Below are positions 9,360 to 17,035 of a stretch of 45,685 bases of DNA, in pieces (the first letter of the stretch is position 1; each line of letters opens with the position of its first letter). The position numbers were made by a program, and so were the translations under genes. The DNA is from Planctomycetota bacterium (GTDB lineage Bacteria > Planctomycetota > Planctomycetia > Planctomycetales > Planctomycetaceae), in the NCBI GenBank assembly GCA_024277145.1, contig JAJRVU010000145.1, positions 1 to 45,685 of the forward strand. Direction: 5' to 3'. The notes below the pieces were generated by a model that was not told where the DNA came from, searched no databases, and saw nothing but the letters and a program-made list of their open reading frames with translations.

Positions 9360-9704
9360 TTACCCGGGTGGCCAGCTTAAATTTCTACCACCAATCGAAT
9401 GGACATGCAGATGGTCAACCGTCTGCCCCCCTTCTTCCCCACAATTGATGACCGCTCGATAACCATTGGTCAGACCATTCTTTTTTGCCAATTGACGAGC
9501 GACATAAAAAAGATGCCCGACGACCAATTCGTCTTCTTTTTCAATATGATCAATGGAAGGAATTTCTTTCAGTGGAATAATCAGGATGTGAACCGAAGCT
9601 TGGGGGTTGAGATCTTTAAAAGCAAGACATTGGGCATCTTCGTAGACGATCTCTGCAGGAATTTCACGATCGATAATTCGCTTGAATATTGTTTTTTCTG
9701 TCAT
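9360..9704 (-). CDS. HIT family (histidine triad) nucleotide-binding protein
   Basis: This 114-aa cytoplasmic protein matches the HINT branch of the HIT superfamily, which hydrolyses purine nucleoside phosphoramidates and similar nucleotide conjugates. The N-terminus TIFKRIIDREIPAEIVYED and the middle FKDLNPQASVHILIIPLKEI are diagnostic, and the triad H98-L-H100-V-H102 is intact (DHLHVHSIGGR), with the central histidine as nucleophile. The length is standard. The ribosome site AGGAAGTGAAGAG precedes the ATG, and a good promoter lies 65 nt upstream. The MATE gene follows on the same strand. Confidence 0.95.
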   Translation of the reverse strand: MTEKTIFKRIIDREIPAEIVYEDAQCLAFKDLNPQASVHILIIPLKEIPSIDHIEKEDELVVGHLFYVARQLAKKNGLTNGYRAVINCGEEGGQTVDHLHVHSIGGRNLSWPPG

Positions 9705-9768
9705 GACTCTTCACTTCCTTGGAACGATTTATCGTGTTGATTCATTTTGTGTAAGGTTAGTAGAATCT

Positions 9769-9796
9769 ATTATAGACAGTCCTGAATCTTAATCAA
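9769..9796 (-). promoter_or_regulatory. Sigma-70 type promoter of the HIT gene
   Basis: On the minus strand TTGATT (9791-9796) and TATAAT (9769-9774) are separated by 16 nt. The predicted start near 9762 gives a leader of about 58 nt. The spacer between this promoter and the end of the Nramp-like gene is short and shows no clear terminator. Confidence 0.6.
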
Positions 9797-9843
9797 GAAA
9801 AGGCTTTTTCTCTACTCAATTTAAATTATTCTGATTGTCATTA

Positions 9844-11511
9844 TTACGAGAGCATTTTCAGAATTTTTTCAATCACTTCATAGAATTTCCAGCCCCCTGC
9901 AAGCAGTAGCCCCAGGAAGGAAAGAACCAGAAGAATGTCCCAGACATGACCGGGGCGAAGCCTTTGATCAATCCGTTTGAAACGAAAATAAAGGGCAGCA
10001 AATCCGAGCATCGGAAGCATTAATGCCTGGATTGCTCCTGCAATCAGGATGGCTTTCACTGGATTGATATTCATGCAGAATGTAATTAAAGACATGAATG
10101 GCAATATGACGGAGAGAATAATGACAATTTTCCCATGCCTTTTTTTGCTGTCAGGATCGATAATTTTAAAAACGCGAAATCCATCTGCATACATTCTTGC
10201 ATTTGCTGCATTAGCAACGAGAAATGTGGAATAGAGAACTGCAATCGCACCAATCAGGAATAACCAACGAGAATATTCTCCGAAGACGGGAACATAAGCT
10301 TCTGCAATTGTACTAACCATTCGCATTCCATCAGGATCCAATCCCTCATGATGAAGAACTGCAACTCCCATAAGAAAAAAGGCAACCGTTGCGATCGTGT
10401 AAATCAGCATGGATGTAAATGCATCATAACGCATCACCTGCATCCAGCCCCGTGCACGCTTTCCCCACTCTTCGCCCTCCACTTTAGGTCCGGTGAACTT
10501 GGCGTAACCTTTCTCCATGCACCAATAAGGGTATGCAATCAATTCTCCCGCTCCAACTCCGATAATTCCAAACGCAGCCAAAGCGGTTGATATTTCGTAT
10601 TTCCCTGCAGTTGTTACAGGAAGATTAAACGAAAGCCCGGTAAAGAAATCCGACATGGAAATTCTCCATTCAGGAATAGTCTGTAAAGCCATGACATTTC
10701 CCATCGTAATCAACGAAAAGCTAACAACAAGAAATGTTGTCACATTCTGGATCATGTTATATCGACCAATATAAAGAATGGTCGACGTAAAAATGGTAAT
10801 CAAGGCAGCCCATATTTTTGCATCGTAGGTTGCAGCAATGGGATCGATAAATTCTTTTCCCTGTCTCACATCTTCAACGAGACCCTGGAATTTTTCTGAA
10901 AGGCTTTCAATTCTTTCGTGGATTCTTTTAAAACCACGCAGAACACGCTCCTGTTCCTTTTCAGGCAGTGTCATTAAAAGTGTTTTTCCACTTTTAAAAT
11001 CTTCATCCCATTTAAAATATTTTTTCAGCTGCTTTTCTGAAGGAAGGTCTGCAGCTTCTGCGTAATCACCTGTAAAAGGCATTGCGATGGCAGCTGCTTG
11101 CCCTACTCCTCCAACAATTCCCCCCAATTGAAAAATCCCTGCAAGCATCATCAAAAGCCAGAACCAGATAATCCAGTTACAAACAAGACGAGGTCCCGGA
11201 ACCGTATCAAGAGCTTTTAATGTTGTTTGACCACTGCTAAGCGTGTAGCGACCAAGCTCAATCTGTGCAAAAACTTTGATCACACATCCCACAATAACCA
11301 GCCAGAGAAGCACAATACCCGATTCTGCACCTGTTTTGGTGGTCGCGACTAACTCGCCGGAACCAACGATATTTCCCGCAATAATTAATCCGGGGCCTAA
11401 TTGTTTGACAATTCCCCAAAAATCTTTCGGTGGATCCATCGTCATATTTTCACCGGAAGAAGAATTGACCGGTAGTTCCTCGTTTCCTGATTGGTTGGTT
11501 GAATCAGACAT
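9844..11511 (-). CDS. Nramp-related membrane transporter lacking the canonical metal motifs
   Basis: The 555-aa protein has the Nramp/LeuT-like arrangement of about 11 membrane helices. The first helix aligns well with Nramp transporters (GPGLIIAGNIVGSGELVATT), but the metal-binding DPGN motif is replaced by GSGE (residues 50-53). The related sixth helix has GAGEL (about residues 318-323) where Nramps have MPH. A soluble, charged insert of about 65 residues (near 165-230, KYFKWDEDFKSGKTLL onward) interrupts the helices. An acidic, non-membrane N-terminus of about 35 residues precedes helix 1. Because both ligand motifs differ, the substrate may be another metal such as magnesium, or something else. 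The start is ATG at 11511; the gene is divergent from the cassette beginning at 11804. Confidence 0.85.
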   Translation of the reverse strand: MSDSTNQSGNEELPVNSSSGENMTMDPPKDFWGIVKQLGPGLIIAGNIVGSGELVATTKTGAESGIVLLWLVIVGCVIKVFAQIELGRYTLSSGQTTLKALDTVPGPRLVCNWIIWFWLLMMLAGIFQLGGIVGGVGQAAAIAMPFTGDYAEAADLPSEKQLKKYFKWDEDFKSGKTLLMTLPEKEQERVLRGFKRIHERIESLSEKFQGLVEDVRQGKEFIDPIAATYDAKIWAALITIFTSTILYIGRYNMIQNVTTFLVVSFSLITMGNVMALQTIPEWRISMSDFFTGLSFNLPVTTAGKYEISTALAAFGIIGVGAGELIAYPYWCMEKGYAKFTGPKVEGEEWGKRARGWMQVMRYDAFTSMLIYTIATVAFFLMGVAVLHHEGLDPDGMRMVSTIAEAYVPVFGEYSRWLFLIGAIAVLYSTFLVANAANARMYADGFRVFKIIDPDSKKRHGKIVIILSVILPFMSLITFCMNINPVKAILIAGAIQALMLPMLGFAALYFRFKRIDQRLRPGHVWDILLVLSFLGLLLAGGWKFYEVIEKILKMLS

Positions 11512-11803
11512 AAATGAATTCTCTCAAGAGTAGAAATCTCAAAATGAAATGATGAACGACAAACGATTCCAAATCTATCTAATGAGTTTGAAATAACTCT
11601 AACAGCTTGAAGTATATGGCAAATGATTACAAGCCTGAGCGAGTCACAAGAGACTGAATCAACTGTTTTGAAAATAAGTATATGCACTCACTTTTCTATT
11701 TTACCTCTGCGCAGAAAAACAACACGGTTTTTAAACAATCAATAGCGCAACCAGTCCCGTTTATATTGAGGGCATCTACTTATCATTTTCAAGGATTCAT
11801 TTC

Positions 11804-12037
11804 ATGTCACGGTTAGTAAACAGGGGCACGCCGAAAGGCAAAATCAACGGATATGATCTGAATAGTTCGGTCAAAGTTCTGTTGATTGCTGCTGCTGGCG
11901 GACTGCTTCCAGAACTGATCGAGATGATTAAACATTCTGATTCGGGTGTCTGGTCGGCGGTCGGTTCTGGGGCATTGATCGGGTTGCTTCAACTGGTGAA
12001 CCGATGGCGAAGGGACAATACCAATGATCGCCATTAA
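11804..12037 (+). CDS. 77-aa small membrane protein, holin-like, first gene of the cassette
   Basis: The product has two short hydrophobic stretches (VKVLLIAAAGGLLPELI and SAVGSGALIGLLQLV) between basic termini ending in NRWRRDNTNDRH. Size and charge pattern resemble phage holins, but no family can be named by eye. AAGGA lies 9 nt before the ATG. It opens a run of eight genes on the plus strand, six of whose seven junctions overlap, and overlaps the next gene by 14 nt. The local base composition is richer in G+C than the spacer just upstream. Confidence 0.65.
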   Translation: MSRLVNRGTPKGKINGYDLNSSVKVLLIAAAGGLLPELIEMIKHSDSGVWSAVGSGALIGLLQLVNRWRRDNTNDRH

Positions 12038-12167
12038 CGGAAAATTAGACGGGGCAACCGTATTGGCTGCGTTCGTCATCTTCTTTGGAACAGTGGTCAT
12101 TGTGACTTCGATCATTAATGAAATTATAAAACTGAATAAAAAAAACAAGCGGGGAAAAAGAAAATGA
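12024..12167 (+). CDS. 47-aa single-span membrane peptide
   Basis: This short frame begins at an ATG inside the end of the preceding gene and stops in an ATGA overlap with the next. It encodes one hydrophobic helix (ATVLAAFVIFFGTVVIVTSI) followed by a strongly basic tail (KLNKKNKRGKRK). AGGGACAATACCA precedes the start. The overlaps on both sides and the membrane-plus-basic-tail design support a real gene. It could be a second holin-like or antiholin-like protein; that is inference. Confidence 0.6.
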   Translation: MIAINGKLDGATVLAAFVIFFGTVVIVTSIINEIIKLNKKNKRGKRK

Positions 12168-12604
12168 TACTCACGATAATTATCTGGATTTTATCAATGA
12201 TGGCTGGTTCTGGCGTGTACGGGATGATCGGCGAGGATATCGGATATCAGTCAGGCGGGACCGGGACATTCGGGATTCCAAACGAAGTTCTGCGAACACT
12301 CTATTCTCTGGGTGCGGGGGCTATTCCGTTGGTCTTGAAATTTGCGTTTCCGAAATATTGGCCTGCATTATCGAAGATTCTCGAAATTCTCAAGGTGAAA
12401 AAACCAATTGTAACAGGCGATGATCTGGATGGATTACTTGAAGAATTCCAACTTCATGCAGGTAAAGCGTTATCAGTCAGCACCAAGCTGGATTGCGGGG
12501 AAGCGATGAAAAAAGGGGGCGACTGGTACACGCATTGTCTGACTCTGTTCCAGGAGCACCGGGCCAAATGTGAGCATGATATTGAACCGGAGCCAAAGAA
12601 ATGA
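12164..12604 (+). CDS. 146-aa membrane-anchored protein of unknown function
   Basis: Two hydrophobic segments lie at residues 1-20 (LTIIIWILSMMAGSGVYGMI) and about 46-62 (SLGAGAIPLVLKFAFP), followed by a soluble domain of about 80 residues with three cysteines (LDCGEAMKKGG, THCLTLF, AKCEHD). It overlaps both neighbours by 4 nt (ATGA), so its translation is probably coupled. I do not recognise the family. The position between small membrane proteins and a lipoprotein suggests an envelope role. Confidence 0.65.
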   Translation: MILTIIIWILSMMAGSGVYGMIGEDIGYQSGGTGTFGIPNEVLRTLYSLGAGAIPLVLKFAFPKYWPALSKILEILKVKKPIVTGDDLDGLLEEFQLHAGKALSVSTKLDCGEAMKKGGDWYTHCLTLFQEHRAKCEHDIEPEPKK

Positions 12605-13038
12605 AACGAACTCTCAGTAAATTCTTAATAGTTGGATTATTCCTGATTGCCGGTTGCATGGGTCCACCGGGTGACGTGGTGAATCCAGACAGACCGGATA
12701 ACGGCAATGGTAAAGCTGATACTGCATTGGTCGAGGAATTCCGCAAAGCATTCGGCGAATTCGGCAAGGAAGACGCTCGCAAGTTTGGCGGGTTGTATCT
12801 GGCTTATGCGGATTTGATCATCAAAGAAACAGCGGGAACCAAAACAGGGGACGCGTTGAAATGGTTGCAGAAAGCGAAAGAGTTGCTCGATCTGCAATCG
12901 TATCCCGGATTCAAGGACGCGATTGTCAGGGAAACATCAGGATTGAATCAGAATGAGAACTTGGATCAGAACCAGCGAAAAAAGATATCGCGGGTGTTTA
13001 AACGAATCGGGTTAGCTGCAGAAAAGGCGGAGCGTTAA
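12601..13038 (+). CDS. 145-aa lipoprotein of unknown function
   Basis: The N-terminus is a lipoprotein signal peptide with the lipobox LIAGC (cysteine 19), preceded by MKRTLSKFLIVGLF. A Pro/Asp/Asn-rich linker follows, then a helical charged domain (VEEFRKAFGEFGKEDARKF, ALKWLQKAKELLD). No catalytic motif is visible. It starts in an ATGA overlap with the previous gene and ends in TAATG with the next. In a phage context a small lipoprotein can be an outer-membrane spanin, but the sequence alone does not show that. Confidence 0.7.
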   Translation: MKRTLSKFLIVGLFLIAGCMGPPGDVVNPDRPDNGNGKADTALVEEFRKAFGEFGKEDARKFGGLYLAYADLIIKETAGTKTGDALKWLQKAKELLDLQSYPGFKDAIVRETSGLNQNENLDQNQRKKISRVFKRIGLAAEKAER

Positions 13039-13943
13039 TGGTGACACCAACAGCGTTATCAAAACTCGGCGGATGGATTGACGACAAAGAGCAGGTGCAA
13101 GCCGTTGTTCGTGGTTTGCCGATCCCGGTGTTTCAATCGCAGAATCCAGAAGCGATCACGGATAAGGAAGACGTTCTGCTTTACGAAGCGGTTCGATCCG
13201 TGACGGGAAAAGACTTGCCAGCACAGGCACAGGGAATTGGGGATTGCGTTTCATGGGGATGGAAACACGCTGTTGACTATCACCAATGCGTCATGATTCA
13301 AGGGGGACATCTTGCAGAATTCAAACCGACAGCCACAGAGGTTATCTATGCGTTATCTCGGGTTGAGGTTGGCGGTGGTCGACTTGGTAGAGGCGATGGA
13401 TCGATTGGTGCATGGGCTGCAAAGGCCGTCTCACAGTATGGGATTCTATCGAAGGGAAAACATGGTCGATTCGACCTGACTGATTATGATAAAAACAAAG
13501 CGAAAAAGTGGGGATATAAAGGACTTCCTGATTCCCTGGAACCGGTGGCAAAAGACCATCTTGTCAAAACCGTTTCCCTCGTACGAACATATGAGGAAGC
13601 GAAAGTGGCGATCAAGTCAGGTTACCCCGTTCCCGTTTGTTCCAATCGGGGATTCACGCTGACAAGAGACAAAAACGGGTTCTGTCACCCAAAAGGAAGT
13701 TGGGGGCATTGCATGTGCTTCGTCGGAGTTATTGAAAGTGACGGAAAACCAAGTCTGGTTTGCATTAATTCCTGGGGGCCGAATTCACCAAGAGGACCGC
13801 GATCAGATTGGAAATTGCCGGTCAATGGATTCCGTGTAGCTGCTGATGTGGCTGACAAGATGTTGCGGGTTGGTGACAGCTTTAGCGTCTCGGGATTCGA
13901 CGGATATCCTCCATTAACACTGGATTGGTCCGTTGTGGCCTGA
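13038..13943 (+). CDS. Papain-like (C1-type) cysteine peptidase-fold protein
   Basis: The 301-aa protein carries the three signatures of the papain fold in order: QGIGDCVSWGW with C70 as the likely nucleophile and the preceding Gln for the oxyanion hole; GHCMCFVGV with H224; and INSWGP with N244. No signal peptide or pro-region is evident; the N-terminus is MVTPTALSKLGGWIDDKEQ. All catalytic residues are in place, so activity is plausible. It begins at TAATG with the lipoprotein gene. The substrate is unknown: it could cut a partner in the cassette, a host protein, or peptide bonds in the envelope. Confidence 0.8.
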   Translation: MVTPTALSKLGGWIDDKEQVQAVVRGLPIPVFQSQNPEAITDKEDVLLYEAVRSVTGKDLPAQAQGIGDCVSWGWKHAVDYHQCVMIQGGHLAEFKPTATEVIYALSRVEVGGGRLGRGDGSIGAWAAKAVSQYGILSKGKHGRFDLTDYDKNKAKKWGYKGLPDSLEPVAKDHLVKTVSLVRTYEEAKVAIKSGYPVPVCSNRGFTLTRDKNGFCHPKGSWGHCMCFVGVIESDGKPSLVCINSWGPNSPRGPRSDWKLPVNGFRVAADVADKMLRVGDSFSVSGFDGYPPLTLDWSVVA

Positions 13944-13979
13944 TCTGTATTTTATGTTTTAGATTGAAAGATTAATCAA

Positions 13980-14135
13980 ATGACTGATGAAGAAAAAAAA
14001 GTAAACGACGAATGTTGCGATGACGATTGCTGTGACGATGAAGTTTGCGACGACGATTGCGAATGCCCAGACGATTGTTGTGACGACGACAAAAAAGACG
14101 ATCCTGATCCTGTTGAATGTGACGGATGCGACTGA
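13980..14135 (+). CDS. 51-aa Cys/Asp-rich peptide
   Basis: This small gene encodes 51 residues of which 20 are Asp and 11 are Cys, arranged in repeats such as ECCDDDCCDDEVCDDDCECP and CDGCD. There is no signal peptide or hydrophobic segment. The composition suggests metal chelation or a redox-active, highly acidic tail. Its stop overlaps the ATG of the thioredoxin-like gene (TGATG), which supports translation and a functional link. The ribosome site is weak (GAAAG). I know of no family for it. Confidence 0.6.
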   Translation: MTDEEKKVNDECCDDDCCDDEVCDDDCECPDDCCDDDKKDDPDPVECDGCD

Positions 14136-14719
14136 TGAAGTTTATGCCGATTATCTTTACTCTGATCATTCTTCAGTGTAGTTCATGCCTTGCCAATTCG
14201 CGGGAATACTACGCCGGTGTTCTGGCGTTGGTGGCGGTTCAGAAAACAGACTCCATTGATCCAGTGAAATGCCAGTGCAACGGTTCAGGCCGATCAGGTG
14301 ACGGGTTGAGTGTTTGCCAATGTGTCCGGCCTTCGCCGGTTGGACTTTCTGACTGCAAGTGCAGAAAAGAATCGCAACCGTTCAATGATCCATTTGAGAT
14401 CGACATGGAGCCGCCGGAATTTCCGCAATCAGAACCATTAACAATCAGACCGCCGAAAACGCAATTGCTATTCTTCTCAACGGCGAATTGTGGACCGTGT
14501 GAAATGGTCAAAAGCGAATTCGAGAAGATGAAACGAACGGGATGGAAAATCGACACCAGCAGGACCGCACACATCATTTCAAGTGATCAGGCCGGACAGT
14601 TTGGCGTTCATTCCTTCCCGTGTTTTATACGGATGGTCAATGGTCAGGAAGTGATCCGGTCTTACGGGTATATGAATAGTTATTCAATCCTGGACTTTTA
14701 TAACGGGGTGACGCAATGA
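14135..14719 (+). CDS. Exported thioredoxin-like protein with Cys-rich N-terminal region
   Basis: From the ATG at 14135 (chosen for the TGATG overlap; a start at 14126 adds three residues) the 194-aa product has a signal peptide (MKFMPIIFTLIILQCSSCLA), then a region with CxC pairs (KCQCNGSG, VCQCVRP, DCKCRKE), then a thioredoxin fold. The fold shows LLFFSTANCGPCEMVKSEF with the active site C119-G-P-C122 and a cis-proline-like FGVHSFPCFIRM. It probably acts outside the cytoplasm as a thiol-disulfide oxidoreductase. The CxC region may bind metal or be its substrate. It lies between the Cys/Asp peptide and the last cassette gene. Confidence 0.8.
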   Translation: MKFMPIIFTLIILQCSSCLANSREYYAGVLALVAVQKTDSIDPVKCQCNGSGRSGDGLSVCQCVRPSPVGLSDCKCRKESQPFNDPFEIDMEPPEFPQSEPLTIRPPKTQLLFFSTANCGPCEMVKSEFEKMKRTGWKIDTSRTAHIISSDQAGQFGVHSFPCFIRMVNGQEVIRSYGYMNSYSILDFYNGVTQ

Positions 14720-15084
14720 TAGAGAAGGATTACATGTCACAAGATGAATGGGATGCAATCGCCGGAATTCAGGAAGCGTATCAGGGAATCACTGTTCCCG
14801 GTTTGCGGTCACCGTTTGAAAAAGCGGTCACAGTTCTCAAGTCGATGCTCGGCAAGAAATTCAAGGTCAATAGCTACGTGGCGATTGAATCACCAGACAG
14901 ACTGGAAATCAGTATTCAAAAGCACGGCGAAAAGATCAACATCATGTTTCACGGTGACAAGCCAAAAGCCACCGCAATGGGGGGCTGGGTGTCGCCGGAA
15001 GTGACAGGAATAGTAATCAACGGGAACAAGGCAACGGTCGGGTTGAGTGGAATACTGCCTGATCTGACAGTGGAGTTTGAATAG
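14716..15084 (+). CDS. 122-aa protein of unknown function, last gene of the cassette
   Basis: The protein is soluble, with a helical first half (QDEWDAIAGIQEAYQGI, SPFEKAVTVLKSMLGKKF) and a beta-rich second half (VAIESPDRLEISIQKHG, INIMFHGD, GIVINGNKATVGLSGI). There is no signal peptide and no recognisable motif. It starts in an ATGA overlap with the thioredoxin-like gene and ends 22 nt before the convergent 622-aa gene. An alternative start at M7 is possible. The function is unknown. Confidence 0.65.
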   Translation: MIEKDYMSQDEWDAIAGIQEAYQGITVPGLRSPFEKAVTVLKSMLGKKFKVNSYVAIESPDRLEISIQKHGEKINIMFHGDKPKATAMGGWVSPEVTGIVINGNKATVGLSGILPDLTVEFE

Positions 15085-15106
15085 ACAAAAGGTGAGTTGG
15101 TTGCAT

Positions 15107-16975
15107 TCATGCTTTGCGGATAAAGTGAGTTGCAAAACTTCTGATATGCTGGCCATTCAGAACGTGAAACATTCGTAATTGTTGAATCGTTTCCTGGCTG
15201 AATTTACTCAACGGAATATGAACCAGTTTTTTTCCAAATTTTTTGGAAAGCCTTCTCCAACCTGCTCCCGGAGGAGCCTGGCTGAGCAGGGCAATATGTT
15301 TTTCCTGGCTATGCATACAGGCTGCTGCAACAAGTCGTTCTTCAAGCGTGTCCGCAAATTCCAGTCTGGGGTCCTGCCAGATTTCTCCAACGGGGCGCGG
15401 TGGAAACAGGAACATCGCTCCTCCATAACAGGCTAATCCAATTCCCGGTCCGACAATCTCTTTTTGAAAATCCGTTGCAAAAAGGGCGAGCGTAGATTCA
15501 TCATGATGTTCTGCCTGCCAGGTGATTCGCCACGGATAATCTCTGGGATCAGCAGGAGAATCAAACAGCATGACAACACAATCAACTTTCCCTCGATTCG
15601 GAGGAAGCTCTTTCACGTAAAGATCGCCCGTGTGCCAATTTCTGAGAGTGTCCCTGATATCAAGTCCATCTTTCAAGCTGGTGGTGAATTTTTCTGTTCG
15701 AGCCAGATCGTTTCCCATGATGCCCAGGCAGGCATCTTTCACATGAGTTCGAAAATTTTCGATAGCAACATCTTCAGGAGGCCAACTGCATTGACGGTAA
15801 GGATCCCACCGCGACTGCCATTCACTCTGTTTAATTTTGGGTGGCAATGGTTTCAACTCGCAAGTTCGCCATTGAACTGGCTGGGTTGGTAATCGACTCT
15901 GCATCGATGCAATCATCCCGGAAGGCAATTCCGCTTCGCCAATTCCCATTCGTAAAGTTGGGAAAGGGTTTCGACCTTTGTAGGGATAGTCCCGGGAATT
16001 TTCTGTCAAATGGACTGCAAACTGATCCCCCATAATTTGCTGGGCTGCCTTCACTAAAGAATAAAGGTCTGGGGTCATCCTTCTTTCAATTAATGCAAGA
16101 TTCCTGATATATTGAAAATAGGTTGTCAGCAACTTGGGTGTAATTTTACGCGCCCGGCCTTTCAATTCTTTTTGATAACGGTCCCTTGTTGTTAATAGAA
16201 GGTGCTTGAGTCCATCAACGGAAAGATTTTCATCATTATCCAATTCTGCTTTGGCGCGTTCGTACAGACCGGTAATGAAAGGCATCTCCCCCAGGAAAAA
16301 ATTCAAAGTATTCGGATCAACCGAAAAAATTTCGGGATGAATGGTTTCGTCATGTTCAAATTCAGATTGATTTTTTTGAAGGTAAGCTTCCCGAATCCAA
16401 GGCCATTCCATGAAGGAACAAATGAATAAAACGGAATCGAATTTCTGCTCCAGTTCATGCAACCTTTGAGCCATGTAACTGACTCTGTTTGATGGTTGAC
16501 CTGAAGAAACCCGTGCAATTGAGGGAAGAGTCGCCGCTGCAAAACGCTCAATGCTTACTTTTTTAAGTGCGTACGGATCAGGAAAAGAAGTCTGAATTGG
16601 AATAAAGAGGTCGGTTTCCAGATCAATAAAAACTCGTGGCATTCTTTCCTGTATGGCTATTCGTATCGCTGCTATAACCCCCTGGCAAGGATCAATCGGG
16701 ACATAGCTGCAGATTGATTCATCAGGCTGATCGCTTCCCCGCCATTCTTCTTCCTGATCTTTCAAAACAGAAGGCTGGACAACTGCAGTGATTCCCGGAA
16801 GGAATCCAATCGCTTTTTCAACATTTTCCTGAAACGAAGCAGGGAGCGGAACAGCAAGGCAATCAAATTCATTGGTCAGCATGATTCGTCGAATTTCAAC
16901 CGTAAAATCTCCACTTCCATGCACGATCGGAAGCACAGTAATTTTATCGCTGAATTTAAGAAGTTCGTGAACCAT
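15107..16975 (-). CDS. 622-aa protein of unknown function paired with a MoxR ATPase
   Basis: I do not recognise this protein with confidence. It is soluble, without a signal peptide. The N-terminus ITVLPIVHGSGDFTVEIRRI and the early segment FDCLAVPLPASFQENVEKAI are vaguely like TraB/ChaN-type or DUF5682 proteins that accompany MoxR ATPases, and the C-terminus includes LSQAPPGAGWRRLSKKFG. The middle is helical (KHLLLTTRDRYQKELKGRAR). It follows the MoxR gene by 60 nt on the same strand, so the two probably form an operon and act together, the ATPase remodelling or loading this partner. Start ATG at 16975; only a weak AGG lies upstream. Confidence 0.75.
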   Translation of the reverse strand: MVHELLKFSDKITVLPIVHGSGDFTVEIRRIMLTNEFDCLAVPLPASFQENVEKAIGFLPGITAVVQPSVLKDQEEEWRGSDQPDESICSYVPIDPCQGVIAAIRIAIQERMPRVFIDLETDLFIPIQTSFPDPYALKKVSIERFAAATLPSIARVSSGQPSNRVSYMAQRLHELEQKFDSVLFICSFMEWPWIREAYLQKNQSEFEHDETIHPEIFSVDPNTLNFFLGEMPFITGLYERAKAELDNDENLSVDGLKHLLLTTRDRYQKELKGRARKITPKLLTTYFQYIRNLALIERRMTPDLYSLVKAAQQIMGDQFAVHLTENSRDYPYKGRNPFPTLRMGIGEAELPSGMIASMQSRLPTQPVQWRTCELKPLPPKIKQSEWQSRWDPYRQCSWPPEDVAIENFRTHVKDACLGIMGNDLARTEKFTTSLKDGLDIRDTLRNWHTGDLYVKELPPNRGKVDCVVMLFDSPADPRDYPWRITWQAEHHDESTLALFATDFQKEIVGPGIGLACYGGAMFLFPPRPVGEIWQDPRLEFADTLEERLVAAACMHSQEKHIALLSQAPPGAGWRRLSKKFGKKLVHIPLSKFSQETIQQLRMFHVLNGQHIRSFATHFIRKA

Positions 16976-17035
16976 AATTTGCCTGAGTTTATAATTTAAA
17001 GTGATCTCAGCTGTGATGAGAAATCGTAATATATT

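Noticed and set aside
11804-15084. A complete prophage or integrative element
   Set aside because: No integrase, replication, capsid or tail genes and no flanking direct repeats were found, so only a cassette is claimed.
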